A stretch of 34,409 nt of DNA from assembly GCA_905339345.1 (NCBI GenBank), contig CAJPFF010000254.1, positions 1 to 34,409 on the forward strand, read 5' to 3'. This document shows positions 15,394-23,449 of the stretch, piece after piece; positions within the stretch are counted from its first letter, which is position 1; each line of letters opens with the position of its first letter. Position numbers and translations under genes: made by a program. The DNA is from Geobacteraceae bacterium (GTDB lineage: Bacteria > Desulfobacterota > Desulfuromonadia > Geobacterales > Geobacteraceae). Under the pieces are notes generated by a model that was given only the letters and a program-made list of their open reading frames with translations, had not been told where the DNA came from and searched no databases.

Positions 15394-16692
15394 ATGAGAT
15401 ATGACTTTGACGAAAAGGGAGGTGGTTCCCGGATTCGTGCCGCCGCATTGGCGGGCTTTCTCGCCATGGCGTTTAATGTAGAGGCAGCGCCGCCTGCTTC
15501 GCCAGGGGTGGATGCTGTAAAGGCTGAGCTGGAGGCATTAAAGCGGGAGGTTGAAGCACTGCGCGCACAGGTGAACGGACAAGGATCGCAAGCGGCCAGT
15601 AAAAAAGAAGTGGCAGCGCTGCAAAAGGAGGTGTCTGAAGTTCGCGAGGCTACATTACGTCCCCCGTATGAGTGGGATAAGGGTACTTCATTCCATTTCG
15701 GAGGTTATGCAGCGGTTGGTTACTCAAGCCAGAGAACGGGGGGCCGCAGTTTCGATCAAGCCGTGTTCGTGCCAGGTTTCCATTTCAACTACCGGGATAT
15801 CGCCTTTGCAGAAGCCAAGTTGGAGACTGCTGTCGCGCCGAACGGCGAAACCGAGACCAAGGTCGAGAGCGCCAATCTCAATTTGTTCCTTGGCGACTAC
15901 GCCGTTCTTACCGCCGGCAAATTTCTCAGCCCCCTTGGACAATTTCAGCAGAACTACCATGCGCCATGGATAAACAAGCTGGCCTCTCGCCCGGTCGGCT
16001 TTGGCGAGGAGGCCTCGGGGGCACCCTTGGCGAGCGTCGGCGCGCAGATCCGAGGAGGTTTTCCGCTTGGTCAGTCTTTGAAAGCGAACTACGCAGTGTT
16101 TGTTGCCAATGCACCAGCTCTCCGATTGAACGGCGGTGGCGACGAGATTGAACTGATTACCAACGAACCTGGCACGAGTGCGCCGAGAAACAAAAAAATC
16201 TGGGGTGGCCGCTTCAGTATCTTCCCGCTGCCTTCTCTCGAACTGGGCCTTTCTGCCGCAGCAGGTAAGACGGCGTTGGAAGATGGCGGGGCAGTCGGCG
16301 CGGCGCGCAGTTACCGGGCTGCAGGGGGCGACTTCGCTTGGCAGTACGGGAAGGATTTCGATCTAAGGGGCGAGTATCTGCGTCAGCGGATTGGCGACGG
16401 CACTGAAGATCCAGGCGGGCCCTTCGCGCTCGTATCGAGTTCCGGTGCGAGTTGGAAAGCGCGTTACATCCAGGCGGCCTACAAATTCATGCCGAAGTGG
16501 GAAGGCGTATTCCGTTGGAGTCGCTTTGATGCGCCACATGGAGATCAGTGGCAGAGGCAGAAGGCCCTGGGGTTGAACTATTGGTATGCCTCAAATGTGG
16601 TCGGCAAGATCACCTATGAGTTCAACAACGGCAAATCCGGCGAGCTGACCGACAAGGATCGCCTGCTGCTCCAACTGACCTATGGTTTCTAA
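15394..16692 (+). CDS. Outer-membrane porin with N-terminal coiled coil
   Basis: The product has 432 residues. An N-terminal signal (hydrophobic stretch about 17-30, cleavage near VEAAP) is followed by a coiled coil (about 38-85, heptads VKAELEALKREVEALRAQV) and then a beta barrel ending in aromatic LTYGF. It resembles the DcaP/phosphate-selective (OprP-like) porin group rather than the general porins at 7.9-10.5 kb. AAGGGG precedes the ATG. It heads a cluster of c-type cytochromes with 12 bp to the next gene, so it probably supplies an outer-membrane channel for that system. Its substrate is unknown. The insertion sequence lies 170 bp upstream. Confidence 0.85.
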   Translation: MRYDFDEKGGGSRIRAAALAGFLAMAFNVEAAPPASPGVDAVKAELEALKREVEALRAQVNGQGSQAASKKEVAALQKEVSEVREATLRPPYEWDKGTSFHFGGYAAVGYSSQRTGGRSFDQAVFVPGFHFNYRDIAFAEAKLETAVAPNGETETKVESANLNLFLGDYAVLTAGKFLSPLGQFQQNYHAPWINKLASRPVGFGEEASGAPLASVGAQIRGGFPLGQSLKANYAVFVANAPALRLNGGGDEIELITNEPGTSAPRNKKIWGGRFSIFPLPSLELGLSAAAGKTALEDGGAVGAARSYRAAGGDFAWQYGKDFDLRGEYLRQRIGDGTEDPGGPFALVSSSGASWKARYIQAAYKFMPKWEGVFRWSRFDAPHGDQWQRQKALGLNYWYASNVVGKITYEFNNGKSGELTDKDRLLLQLTYGF

Positions 16693-16704
16693 GGAGAGTC
16701 GAAC

Positions 16705-17004
16705 ATGAACGGAAATATTCGAATTGCGGCCTTCCTGTGGCTGGCCGGCGTTGTCGTTGCCGCCACGGCGCTGCCCTCGTACGCTGCGGAAACAGAGGTC
16801 AAGGCTAGCGTGCCCGCTCCTTCAGTGGCGCGCGGCAAGAAAGCTTGGTCCGAGAATTGTGCGCGGTGTCATGAAATGCGTGACCCAAAGGATTTAACAG
16901 ATCGTGAATGGCCAGCGGTGATTCGTCACATGCGTGTCCGTGGTGGATTGACGGGTCAAGAGGAGCGCGATTTGTTTGAGCTCTTTGTTAAGGGTAACAA
17001 CTAA
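16705..17004 (+). CDS. Small periplasmic monohaem cytochrome c
   Basis: The product has 99 residues, with a signal peptide to about residue 28 (PSYA cleavage) and one haem motif CARCH at 52-56. A candidate distal Met lies in RHMRVRGGL (Met76). It is a compact class-I-like electron carrier that probably shuttles electrons between the NapC-type protein and a periplasmic or outer-membrane acceptor. AAGGAG precedes the start. It is cotranscribed with the porin. Confidence 0.88.
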   Translation: MNGNIRIAAFLWLAGVVVAATALPSYAAETEVKASVPAPSVARGKKAWSENCARCHEMRDPKDLTDREWPAVIRHMRVRGGLTGQEERDLFELFVKGNN

Positions 17005-17016
17005 TTAGAATGAAAT

Positions 17017-17044
17017 GAGAGCGGCCCGCAAGGGCCGTCTCTTT
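17017..17044 (+). terminator. Stem-loop directly upstream of the NapC-type gene
   Basis: GAGAGCGGCCC and GGGCCGTCTC form a stem of 10 pairs with one bulged G, loop GCAA, and are followed by TTT. It ends 2-3 bp before the ribosome site of the next gene, so it may be a weak terminator, attenuator or processing site dividing the operon. Confidence 0.65.
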
Positions 17045-17055
17045 ATAAGGAGTTC

Positions 17056-17673
17056 ATGGTGGTGCAGCATGCCAATTCATCACCCAGTCCATCGGGTTCT
17101 TTAATACAGTATTGGTTACGGCTCAAACAACCCAGCGCCAAGTACTCCCTGCTGACCCTGCTGGTAGTCGGTTTCGTCTCCGGCATCATCTTCTGGGGCG
17201 GCTTCAACACCGCCATGGAGGCGACCAACACGCTGGAGTTCTGCGTCTCCTGCCACGAGATGCGCGACACGGTCTATCAGGAGTACAAGAAGACCATCCA
17301 CTATTCGAACCGCACCGGCGTGCGCGCCATCTGCTCCGACTGCCACGTGCCGAAGGACTGGGTGCACAAGATCGCGCGGAAGATCCAGGCCACCAACGAA
17401 CTCTACGGCAAGGTGATGGGCACCATCGACACGCCGGAGAAGTTCGAGGCGAAGCGCCTGCATCTGGCGGAAAACGAGTGGAAGCGCATGAAGGGGTCGG
17501 ACTCGCGCGAGTGCCGCAACTGCCACAGCTTCGACGGCATGAACACCGAGGTGCAGAAGCAGCGGGCGAGGAAGCAGCACGAGATGGCCCTGCGCGACAA
17601 GAACACCTGCATCGACTGCCACAAGGGCATCGCCCACCAGAAGCCCAAGGGCATGAAGGAAGAGGACGAATAG
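17056..17673 (+). CDS. NapC/NirT-family tetrahaem quinol dehydrogenase
   Basis: The product has 205 residues. One N-terminal membrane anchor (about 31-50) is followed by a periplasmic domain with four haem motifs: CVSCH 63-67, CSDCH 93-97, CRNCH 153-157 and CIDCH 185-189. Its length is typical of NapC/NirT/CymA, which oxidise membrane quinol and pass electrons to periplasmic partners. AAGGAG (17047-17052) sets the start. No nitrate, nitrite or TMAO reductase gene is nearby, so its partner must be one of the local cytochromes or lie elsewhere. From about 17145 onward the gene is strongly GC-rich in third codon positions, unlike its own 5' end and its neighbours, which suggests a mosaic or exchanged gene. 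Confidence 0.93.
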   Translation: MVVQHANSSPSPSGSLIQYWLRLKQPSAKYSLLTLLVVGFVSGIIFWGGFNTAMEATNTLEFCVSCHEMRDTVYQEYKKTIHYSNRTGVRAICSDCHVPKDWVHKIARKIQATNELYGKVMGTIDTPEKFEAKRLHLAENEWKRMKGSDSRECRNCHSFDGMNTEVQKQRARKQHEMALRDKNTCIDCHKGIAHQKPKGMKEEDE

Positions 17674-17743
17674 GCAGCCGGAACGCGGTTGTCCTTATTG
17701 AATACCGGATCCGTAATTTACCGCAATCATCGAGGAGTTGTTC

Positions 17744-18607
17744 ATGATAAGTAAGCTAATCGCCACTTCCTTATTTGGTTTTGTCCTTGCCATTAACGCC
17801 GCAACTGCAGCGCCAGATTGGGGCAAAGTGTCTGGAAAGAAGATTACCGTGTTCTACCCAGGGGTAGCCACGATAAATTGGGTGTCGAAGGCCGGCGAGC
17901 ATAGTGGATCAAGAGGGTTAAGAAAGGGCGAAACCTGTGCGAGTTGCCACGACGAAGAGGCTGCAGATATCGGGAAAAAAATTGTGACCGGTGAGAAGCT
18001 GGAACCGAACCCTCCAAAAGGAAAAGCTGGAAGCATTCCGGTTACAGTACAGGCGGCATATGACAAGGACAATTTGTATTTGCGGTTCAGCTGGAAGGAG
18101 CCGGCGGGGGGCGGCGAGAAGCTCGACAAGGACAACCAAGTCAAATTGGCGGTCATGTTTGTCGGCGAAAAAGTTCCGATGGGTAGTCAGGTAGGTTGTT
18201 GGTTAAGCTGTCATCAAGAAGCGCGCACCATGCCAAATGGGGACGAAAAAAGGCTGAAATATGTTCTAGGGGCTGATCTGGCGGCAGGAATCTATTACGA
18301 CTTGATCCAGTGGAAAAGCGGCAAGGGAGCCAAACCGTCTGATGGTTACGTTGGCGACAAGCGCGTTATGGAGGGCGGCAAGGCGCTCGTCGATGCGAAA
18401 GGAGAAAAGAAGGGCGACACGTGGTCCGTGGTCTTTACTCGCAAGCTGAGTGGCGGCGAGGGTGATGTCACACTCTCTGAGGGCAAAGTCATTCCCTTCG
18501 GCTTTGCAATTCACGACGATTATGCAGGTGGACGTTATCATCATGTTTCCCTTGGCTACAGCTTGGGCATCGGCGCGAAGGCGGATGTGACAGCGACTAA
18601 GCAATAG
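17744..18607 (+). CDS. EB_dh-like periplasmic c-type cytochrome
   Basis: The product has 287 residues. The ATG at 17744 is chosen because GAGGAG lies 6 bp upstream. A signal peptide ends near residue 22. One ordinary haem motif CASCH is at 65-69. The rest resembles the ethylbenzene-dehydrogenase-related haem-binding domain (VQAAYDKDNLYLRFSWKEP, then IHDDYAGGRYHHVSLGYSLG). In molybdoenzymes such as EbdC, DdhC and SerC that domain forms the haem b subunit. A second Cys-pair C-x3-CH (Cys152, Cys156, His157) could be a rare variant haem motif. It follows the NapC-type gene and probably accepts its electrons. No molybdopterin subunit is in the window. Confidence 0.82.
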   Translation: MISKLIATSLFGFVLAINAATAAPDWGKVSGKKITVFYPGVATINWVSKAGEHSGSRGLRKGETCASCHDEEAADIGKKIVTGEKLEPNPPKGKAGSIPVTVQAAYDKDNLYLRFSWKEPAGGGEKLDKDNQVKLAVMFVGEKVPMGSQVGCWLSCHQEARTMPNGDEKRLKYVLGADLAAGIYYDLIQWKSGKGAKPSDGYVGDKRVMEGGKALVDAKGEKKGDTWSVVFTRKLSGGEGDVTLSEGKVIPFGFAIHDDYAGGRYHHVSLGYSLGIGAKADVTATKQ

Positions 18608-18618
18608 GAGTGAGCCAA

Positions 18619-18993
18619 GTGACCAATCACATTCAAATGGCTATTGGAATACGCAAACAAATTATCAGGAGATTCCTGCCTGTCCTCATGGTAGGTGTAT
18701 TTGGAGTATCAACGACAGTTCATGCGATGTTGCCCATGATAGTTCTGGCAATGGGCGGGGGCGGCATGATGCATGGCATGATGCACGGCGCCGGCGGACA
18801 TGGCGAAAAACATGACACTTCAGGGAGCACACAGCCTGGATTAGGACACGAGCATGCTGACCCTGCCACTCAGCGGAATGCCGAGGTTCGCCCCCCAGGT
18901 GGTGACCACGATCACAACCCCGGGGGCGAAAAGCCGCGACCTGAACGCACAGAGGCGCCTACTTCAGTACCTCCAGTTCAAACTGGAAAATGA
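18619..18993 (+). CDS. Small Met/His-rich secreted or anchored protein
   Basis: The most plausible start is GTG at 18619, 8 bp after GGAG; an ATG at 18637 is an alternative. The product has about 124 residues. A hydrophobic segment (FLPVLMVGVFGVSTTVHA) acts as signal or anchor. It is followed by a Gly/Met/His cluster (GGGGMMHGMMHGAGGHGEKH) and a hydrophilic Pro/His/Asp-rich tail without predicted structure. Met-His clusters bind Cu(I)/Cu(II) in periplasmic copper proteins; a copper-buffering role here is inference. I do not recognise a named family. It ends next to the lipoprotein gene and is part of the same cluster. Confidence 0.65.
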   Translation: MTNHIQMAIGIRKQIIRRFLPVLMVGVFGVSTTVHAMLPMIVLAMGGGGMMHGMMHGAGGHGEKHDTSGSTQPGLGHEHADPATQRNAEVRPPGGDHDHNPGGEKPRPERTEAPTSVPPVQTGK

Positions 18994-19010
18994 AAAGTGA
19001 GGAGGTCACA

Positions 19011-19424
19011 ATGTCCCGCTTACCTTTGGCATGGCTGTTTATCGTAGCAGCGCTGCCTTCGTTGGTTTCATGCGCAAACATAACCGAGGCCCAGGATCCA
19101 ATTCCCAGGGCAGACCGCCCACGTGCACTGCCTGGCGAGAAAAAAGATTTGCATCGTGACATGCTCGACAAAATCGAATTGGCCCGGACCCCTGACGATC
19201 ATTTGCAACTTGCGGAATATTTCGAGCAGCAGGCCGAGGAAAGAGAGGAGCACTCAACAATCCATATCGCCATGGCCGCCCGCTATAATGCAGGTCCCGC
19301 ATATGGATCCTACGCTTCGGATATGCGGCGTCACTGTTTATTTTTGGCTTCCCAAGACAGTAAAAGCGCCGCGGATTTTCGGATTCTATCGCGTTTCCAT
19401 AGACGAATTGCTGAGGGGAAATGA
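19011..19424 (+). CDS. Small predicted lipoprotein, paralogue of the protein at 5407-5757
   Basis: The start at 19011 follows GAGGAGG by 5-6 bp, giving 137 residues. A lipobox LVSC ends the signal sequence near residue 20. The mature protein has the spaced motif DDHLQLAEYFEQQA, then IHIAMAARY, then MRRHCLFL, then FHRRIA. It matches residue for residue the pattern in the lipoprotein at 5407-5757. The shared His, Met and Cys-after-His positions are the probable functional residues. It is the last gene of the cytochrome cluster and converges on the copS/cusS-like kinase. Confidence 0.8.
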   Translation: MSRLPLAWLFIVAALPSLVSCANITEAQDPIPRADRPRALPGEKKDLHRDMLDKIELARTPDDHLQLAEYFEQQAEEREEHSTIHIAMAARYNAGPAYGSYASDMRRHCLFLASQDSKSAADFRILSRFHRRIAEGK

Positions 19425-19474
19425 CCAGCCACAACTCCCTTTCCCTCCGAGAGCCACAAGCTACAAGCAGTAGT

Positions 19475-20869
19475 TTAGCTAGGGATACGCAGGAAGAAGG
19501 TAGTAATGCCATGCTCCGAGCGGACGAAGGCATCGCCACCATGCGCACGCATGATCGAGCGAACAATTGCCAACCCGAGACCAGTGCCCTCATCTGAGTG
19601 TTGCCGCGAGTTATCCACTCGGTAGAACCTGTCGAAAAGGCGCGGCAAATGCTCGGCTGGAATGGTTTCTCCGGTATTTTCTACCGACACTGTTAAATTC
19701 GACGCATCCGTTCTGCCGATTCGTACCATAATCCGGCCTCCAGGCGGCGTATGTCGTACGGCGTTCGAAAGCAAATTGCTGATGGCCCTGCGTAGCATCA
19801 GTCGGTCTCCGGAAACGGCACCGCTTCCTTCATACGCCATGGCAATTTTTCTCTCCTCTGCGAGCGCTTCGTAGAATTCGAACAACTCCCTTACCTCTTC
19901 AGCCAGTTCTATTCGCTCACGCTTGGGTATAAGGAGGTTGTTTTCCGACTTCGCAAGCAGCAACATGTCGGAAATCATTCGTGACAAGCGCTCGAATTCC
20001 TCTGCGTTTGAGGCCAGTACATCCCGATATTCATCGGCTGTTCTAACTTTGGACAGCGTGACTTGCGTTTGTGTCAATACATTGCTTATGGGTGTACGTA
20101 ACTCATGGGCGATGTCCACCGAGAAGTCGGACAGCCGTCGAAATGAGTCCTCCAGTCGGATCAGCATTTCGTTCAGAGTATTGGCCATTGCAGCCAGTTC
20201 GGTGGGAAACGCATCTACCTCTAGCCGGTAGTCGAGCCGGTGTGCCGTGATGACTGCGGCTCCTTGTCGTATCTCCTGCAGAGAGGCGAGTCCGCGGCGG
20301 ACCGCGACCCAACCGAGAAGACCCGTCAGCACCGCGGCCAGTGCCACTACGGACCAAAGTGTTCGTTGGAATGCCTCCATGAAATGCTCATGGTGCGAAA
20401 TATCGATTGCCACAGCCACGATGACGGGGGGGATACCTCCGATGTCGGTTTTGGCAAGAGCGGCGAAGCCTCGCAAAGGATGATTGTCACTGGTTTTCCA
20501 GACCATGGGGCGTACGGGACTTCCCTGCGCTGGGTGATGCAGTAGGGCCTGCGGGAATTCGGCGCCGCTGGTCGCAAAAATGGTTTGCCCCTCTGACAAC
20601 TGGACGACAACGGCTAATCCATGATGCCCTATTAACGAGTCATCCAACTGTTGCGGAATCGCGTCAAGCTCATTCCTTGACCGTACCTTTTGTAGAGCAT
20701 GCTTGGCCAGTTCGAGTTTGCCCGTCAAGACCTCGATATCCTGCTCTTCAAAATGCCGTTCAACCGACGCGCCAATCAAGAACCCCAGCAGGAGCAACAC
20801 CGTTGTCGAGGCCGCAGAGAAAAGTAAAGTCAGCTGGAAGGTAAGAGATTTGCGCAAACTCAATCGCAC
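19475..20869 (-). CDS. cusS: Heavy-metal sensor histidine kinase (CusS/CopS-like)
   Basis: This 464-residue product starts at a GTG overlapping the end of the response-regulator gene by 10 bases. Two membrane helices (about 10-34 and 170-190) flank a periplasmic sensor loop containing several His (HH at 82-83, 111-112 and 159-160), as in copper-sensing CusS/CopS. The HAMP linker is followed by the phospho-acceptor His255 ([15 protein letters not shown]). The ATPase domain has an N box (364-373), G1 region VENTGE (396-401), F box and G2 GTGLGLAIV (428-436). The family detects periplasmic Cu or Ag and phosphorylates CusR/CopR. It could equally be called copS. Confidence 0.93.
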   Translation of the reverse strand: MRLSLRKSLTFQLTLLFSAASTTVLLLLGFLIGASVERHFEEQDIEVLTGKLELAKHALQKVRSRNELDAIPQQLDDSLIGHHGLAVVVQLSEGQTIFATSGAEFPQALLHHPAQGSPVRPMVWKTSDNHPLRGFAALAKTDIGGIPPVIVAVAIDISHHEHFMEAFQRTLWSVVALAAVLTGLLGWVAVRRGLASLQEIRQGAAVITAHRLDYRLEVDAFPTELAAMANTLNEMLIRLEDSFRRLSDFSVDIAHELRTPISNVLTQTQVTLSKVRTADEYRDVLASNAEEFERLSRMISDMLLLAKSENNLLIPKRERIELAEEVRELFEFYEALAEERKIAMAYEGSGAVSGDRLMLRRAISNLLSNAVRHTPPGGRIMVRIGRTDASNLTVSVENTGETIPAEHLPRLFDRFYRVDNSRQHSDEGTGLGLAIVRSIMRAHGGDAFVRSEHGITTFFLRIPS

Positions 20870-21543
20870 GCCGAATCCTCCAGAACATAACCCATGCCTC
20901 GCACCGTACGGATGAGTTTGCGATCGAAGCCTTCATCCACCTTCGATCGCAGCCGTCTTACGGCAACTTCGATTACGTTTGTGTCGCTATCGAAGTTCAT
21001 GTCCCACACCTGCGAAGCGATCAGCGAACGGGGCAACACTTCGCCCTTGCGCCTCAACAACAACTCCAACAGCGCAAATTCCTTTGCTGTCAGATCTATC
21101 CTCTTTCCGGACCGAGTGACTCGGCGACGCATCAAATCGAGTTCCAGATCCGCCACCTGCATGAACTCCGATTCCTTGCTCTTGCTTCCACGCCGCAGCA
21201 AGCTGCGCACTCTGGCCAATAATTCCGAGAAGGCGAAAGGTTTCACGAGATAGTCGTCCGCCCCCAACTCCAAGCCATGTACACGATCCTCAACCTGGTC
21301 CCGGGCGGTAAGGAAAAGGACAGGCATGTCTTTTCCAGCATTGCGGATTCCTTGAAGCACCTTCCAGCCGTCGAGTTTGGGCAACATCACATCCAGAATC
21401 ACAAGGGCATAGGCCTCAGTCAGTGCGCAATGGAGCCCATCTTCTCCGTTCCGGGTGAGATCAACGACAAACCCAGCTTCCACCAAACCCTGCTTCAGAT
21501 AATTCCCTGTCTTGGACTCATCTTCGACGATAAGTATTTTCAT
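20860..21543 (-). CDS. cusR: Copper-responsive response regulator (CusR/CopR-like)
   Basis: The product has 227 residues. The receiver domain (1-115) has the phospho-acceptor Asp51 ([14 protein letters not shown]) and conserved Lys in DDYLVKPF. The OmpR-type winged helix at the C-terminus has [20 protein letters not shown] and [12 protein letters not shown]. The sequence is close to CusR/CopR/PcoR. It is the best candidate for the factor binding the ATTAC-N6-GTAAT boxes at 1891, 4953, 10646, 21613 and 25434. It diverges from the copper operon starting at 21716, and a box lies in the shared 172-bp promoter region. Confidence 0.94.
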   Translation of the reverse strand: MKILIVEDESKTGNYLKQGLVEAGFVVDLTRNGEDGLHCALTEAYALVILDVMLPKLDGWKVLQGIRNAGKDMPVLFLTARDQVEDRVHGLELGADDYLVKPFAFSELLARVRSLLRRGSKSKESEFMQVADLELDLMRRRVTRSGKRIDLTAKEFALLELLLRRKGEVLPRSLIASQVWDMNFDSDTNVIEVAVRRLRSKVDEGFDRKLIRTVRGMGYVLEDSACD

Positions 21544-21612
21544 GGAGACACTCCTTCACCAGGCTTGCGAATATGCGCGATTTTGCGCCTGCCTGATGTG
21601 CCAACGCAGACG

Positions 21613-21628
21613 ATTACGAGAATGTAAT
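21613..21628. promoter_or_regulatory. CopR box in the divergent cusR/copper-operon promoter
   Basis: ATTAC-GAGAAT-GTAAT is a perfect inverted repeat matching the known CopR/PcoR cop box. It is 70 bp from the cusR start and 88 bp from the first gene of the plus-strand operon. On the plus side it is followed by AGTAAGTCAGCATTTTG, closely matching the arrangement after the 25434 box, with a -10-like CATTTT 10 bp past GTAATC. Confidence 0.82.
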
Positions 21629-21715
21629 CAGTAAGTCAGCATTTTGTTGGTTTGGAGAAAGCATGATTTGTCCGCCGGAGCGAAGACTTCGTCTAAACCT
21701 GACAGAGGAGAAATC

Positions 21716-21997
21716 ATGCGTTTCATAGTTCTTTCGGCAGCGGTCTTTGCCGCTCCTACCTGGGCGAGCGATGCTACGCCCTCCAAGTCCGATAACCCAG
21801 AAACGAAGTACAAATCCGTATTTGCCGATTACCGTGGCTTTAGGGAAGAGCCGGTCGGGCCATGGCGCGAATCAAACGACAGAATGCAGCGCCTTGGCGG
21901 ACATTTGGGGCATTTGAAAGATGCTGATCCCCAGACACACGAGCCCGATTCGATACAAAGCAATAGTAAAAGCACTTCCGGTGGGAGACGGCCATGA
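21716..21997 (+). CDS. Small secreted protein at the head of the copper operon
   Basis: This 93-residue product starts at the ATG preceded by GAGGAG. It has a signal peptide of about 18 residues (cleavage after TWA). The mature part has a compact conserved-looking core, YKSVFADYRGFREEPVGPW followed by NDRMQRLGGHLGHLKD, and a Ser/Asn-rich tail. I have no named family for it. Its stop codon overlaps the start of the TolC-family gene (ATGA), so translation is coupled. The position at the head of a CopR-controlled operon suggests a periplasmic copper role. Confidence 0.78.
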   Translation: MRFIVLSAAVFAAPTWASDATPSKSDNPETKYKSVFADYRGFREEPVGPWRESNDRMQRLGGHLGHLKDADPQTHEPDSIQSNSKSTSGGRRP

Positions 21998-23433
21998 CCA
22001 AGGCCTTATCGCGCACCGTGCAACCGGGTGCCAGACTCATCATCCTCGCCTTTGCTTCCTTAAGCCTGGGCGGATGCGCCTCCTTCTCGTTTGATGGAGG
22101 GTTCGGCAGTGTGGATCGCACGGCAAGGGAGCGACTCGGTAAGGAGGTCAAATGGGCCCGGACAGATGGGGAGCGGGCCATTCTCAAAGCTCGGGTCGAG
22201 GAACTGCTTACCAAGCCGCTTGGCGTCGAAGATGCCGTCCAGATCGCACTATTCAATAACCGCGGACTCCAAGCCGCCTTCTTTGAACTGGGCATCAGCG
22301 AGGCGGATCTCGTTCAAGCCGGGCGCCTGCCGAATCCACATTTCTCGATGCTGCGAGCCAGCAGGTCTGAAAACGGGATTCGTGAATACAAGATCGAGCA
22401 AGCGCTTACCTTCAATATCTTCGCACTCATCACCATGCCTCTTGCGGTTGAGGTTGAGAAAAGGAACTTCGAACAGACACAACGCCTGGCGGCGATGGAG
22501 GCTGCCAGTCTGGCAATGGAAACACGCAAAGTGTATTTCAATGCCATCGCAGCCGAGGAAGCGGTGCGCTATATGCGGAAAGTAAAGCAAGCGGCGGATG
22601 CCGGTGCCGAATTGGCCCGTCAAATGGCCATCGTTGGCAACGTCAGCAAACTACGCCAAGTCCGCGAACAGGGATTCTATGCTGACTCCATTCTCAATCT
22701 GGCCCGCGCGGAGCAGGCCAATATAGCTGCCAGGGAGCGTCTTGCGCGACTTCTAGGGGTTGCCACGGCAACTGCTATCCAACTTCCGGAACGCCTTCCA
22801 GACCTGCCCAAGAGCGCAGATGAACTTCATGCCATCGAACAGACGGCACTCGATAGCCGACTCGATCTGCAGGCGATACGGCTGGAAACGGAAGCCCTTG
22901 CCAAAAATCTCGGATTGACTAGGACGACTCGGTTTATCAATGTCCTTGAAGTGGGGCCGGCGCGGGTCATGGAGGGACAGAAAGGTAGCGGGTACAAAAA
23001 AGGTTACGAGATCAGTTTCGAGTTGCCTATCTTCGACTGGGGCGGCGCCAAGGTAGCCAAGGCGGAGTCGATTTACATGCAAGCGGTTGAGCGCGCCGCC
23101 GAAGCGGCTGTCAACGCCAGGTCGGAGGTGCGTGAAGCTTACAATTTTTATCGTACTACCTACGATATTGCTCGGCACTACCGCGATGAGATCGTTCCGC
23201 TCAACAAGCGCATCGCCGACGAAAACCTGCTTCGCTACAACGGCATGCTGATTGGCGTTTTTGAACTCCTTGCCGATGCACGCGCGCAAATTGCCAGCGT
23301 GAATAACTATATCGAATCCCTTCGCGATTTCTGGATCGCTCAAAGCGACCTGCAGATGGCGTTTATCGGCAAGCCCTCCCTTGCAGTTGGAGCAAGGGCG
23401 GCGATTGCCGCTACCGGCCGCCCTGATCACTGA
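21994..23433 (+). CDS. TolC-family outer-membrane lipoprotein
   Basis: The product has 479 residues with lipobox LGGC (Cys28). Two long OEP repeats follow, with coiled-coil helices (for example AALFNNRGLQAAFFELGIS-like and EQANIAARERLARLLGV) and strands typical of outer-membrane efflux channels. It belongs to the CusC/NodT-like lipoprotein branch, but it is not placed with an RND pump. It sits between a small secreted protein and a multicopper oxidase, as in several copper operons where CopB would be expected. A separate CusC-like channel is encoded at 26.8 kb. It may serve copper export by an unlinked or shared pump. Confidence 0.9.
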   Translation: MTKALSRTVQPGARLIILAFASLSLGGCASFSFDGGFGSVDRTARERLGKEVKWARTDGERAILKARVEELLTKPLGVEDAVQIALFNNRGLQAAFFELGISEADLVQAGRLPNPHFSMLRASRSENGIREYKIEQALTFNIFALITMPLAVEVEKRNFEQTQRLAAMEAASLAMETRKVYFNAIAAEEAVRYMRKVKQAADAGAELARQMAIVGNVSKLRQVREQGFYADSILNLARAEQANIAARERLARLLGVATATAIQLPERLPDLPKSADELHAIEQTALDSRLDLQAIRLETEALAKNLGLTRTTRFINVLEVGPARVMEGQKGSGYKKGYEISFELPIFDWGGAKVAKAESIYMQAVERAAEAAVNARSEVREAYNFYRTTYDIARHYRDEIVPLNKRIADENLLRYNGMLIGVFELLADARAQIASVNNYIESLRDFWIAQSDLQMAFIGKPSLAVGARAAIAATGRPDH

Positions 23434-23449
23434 ACCAAAGGAATTCGCT

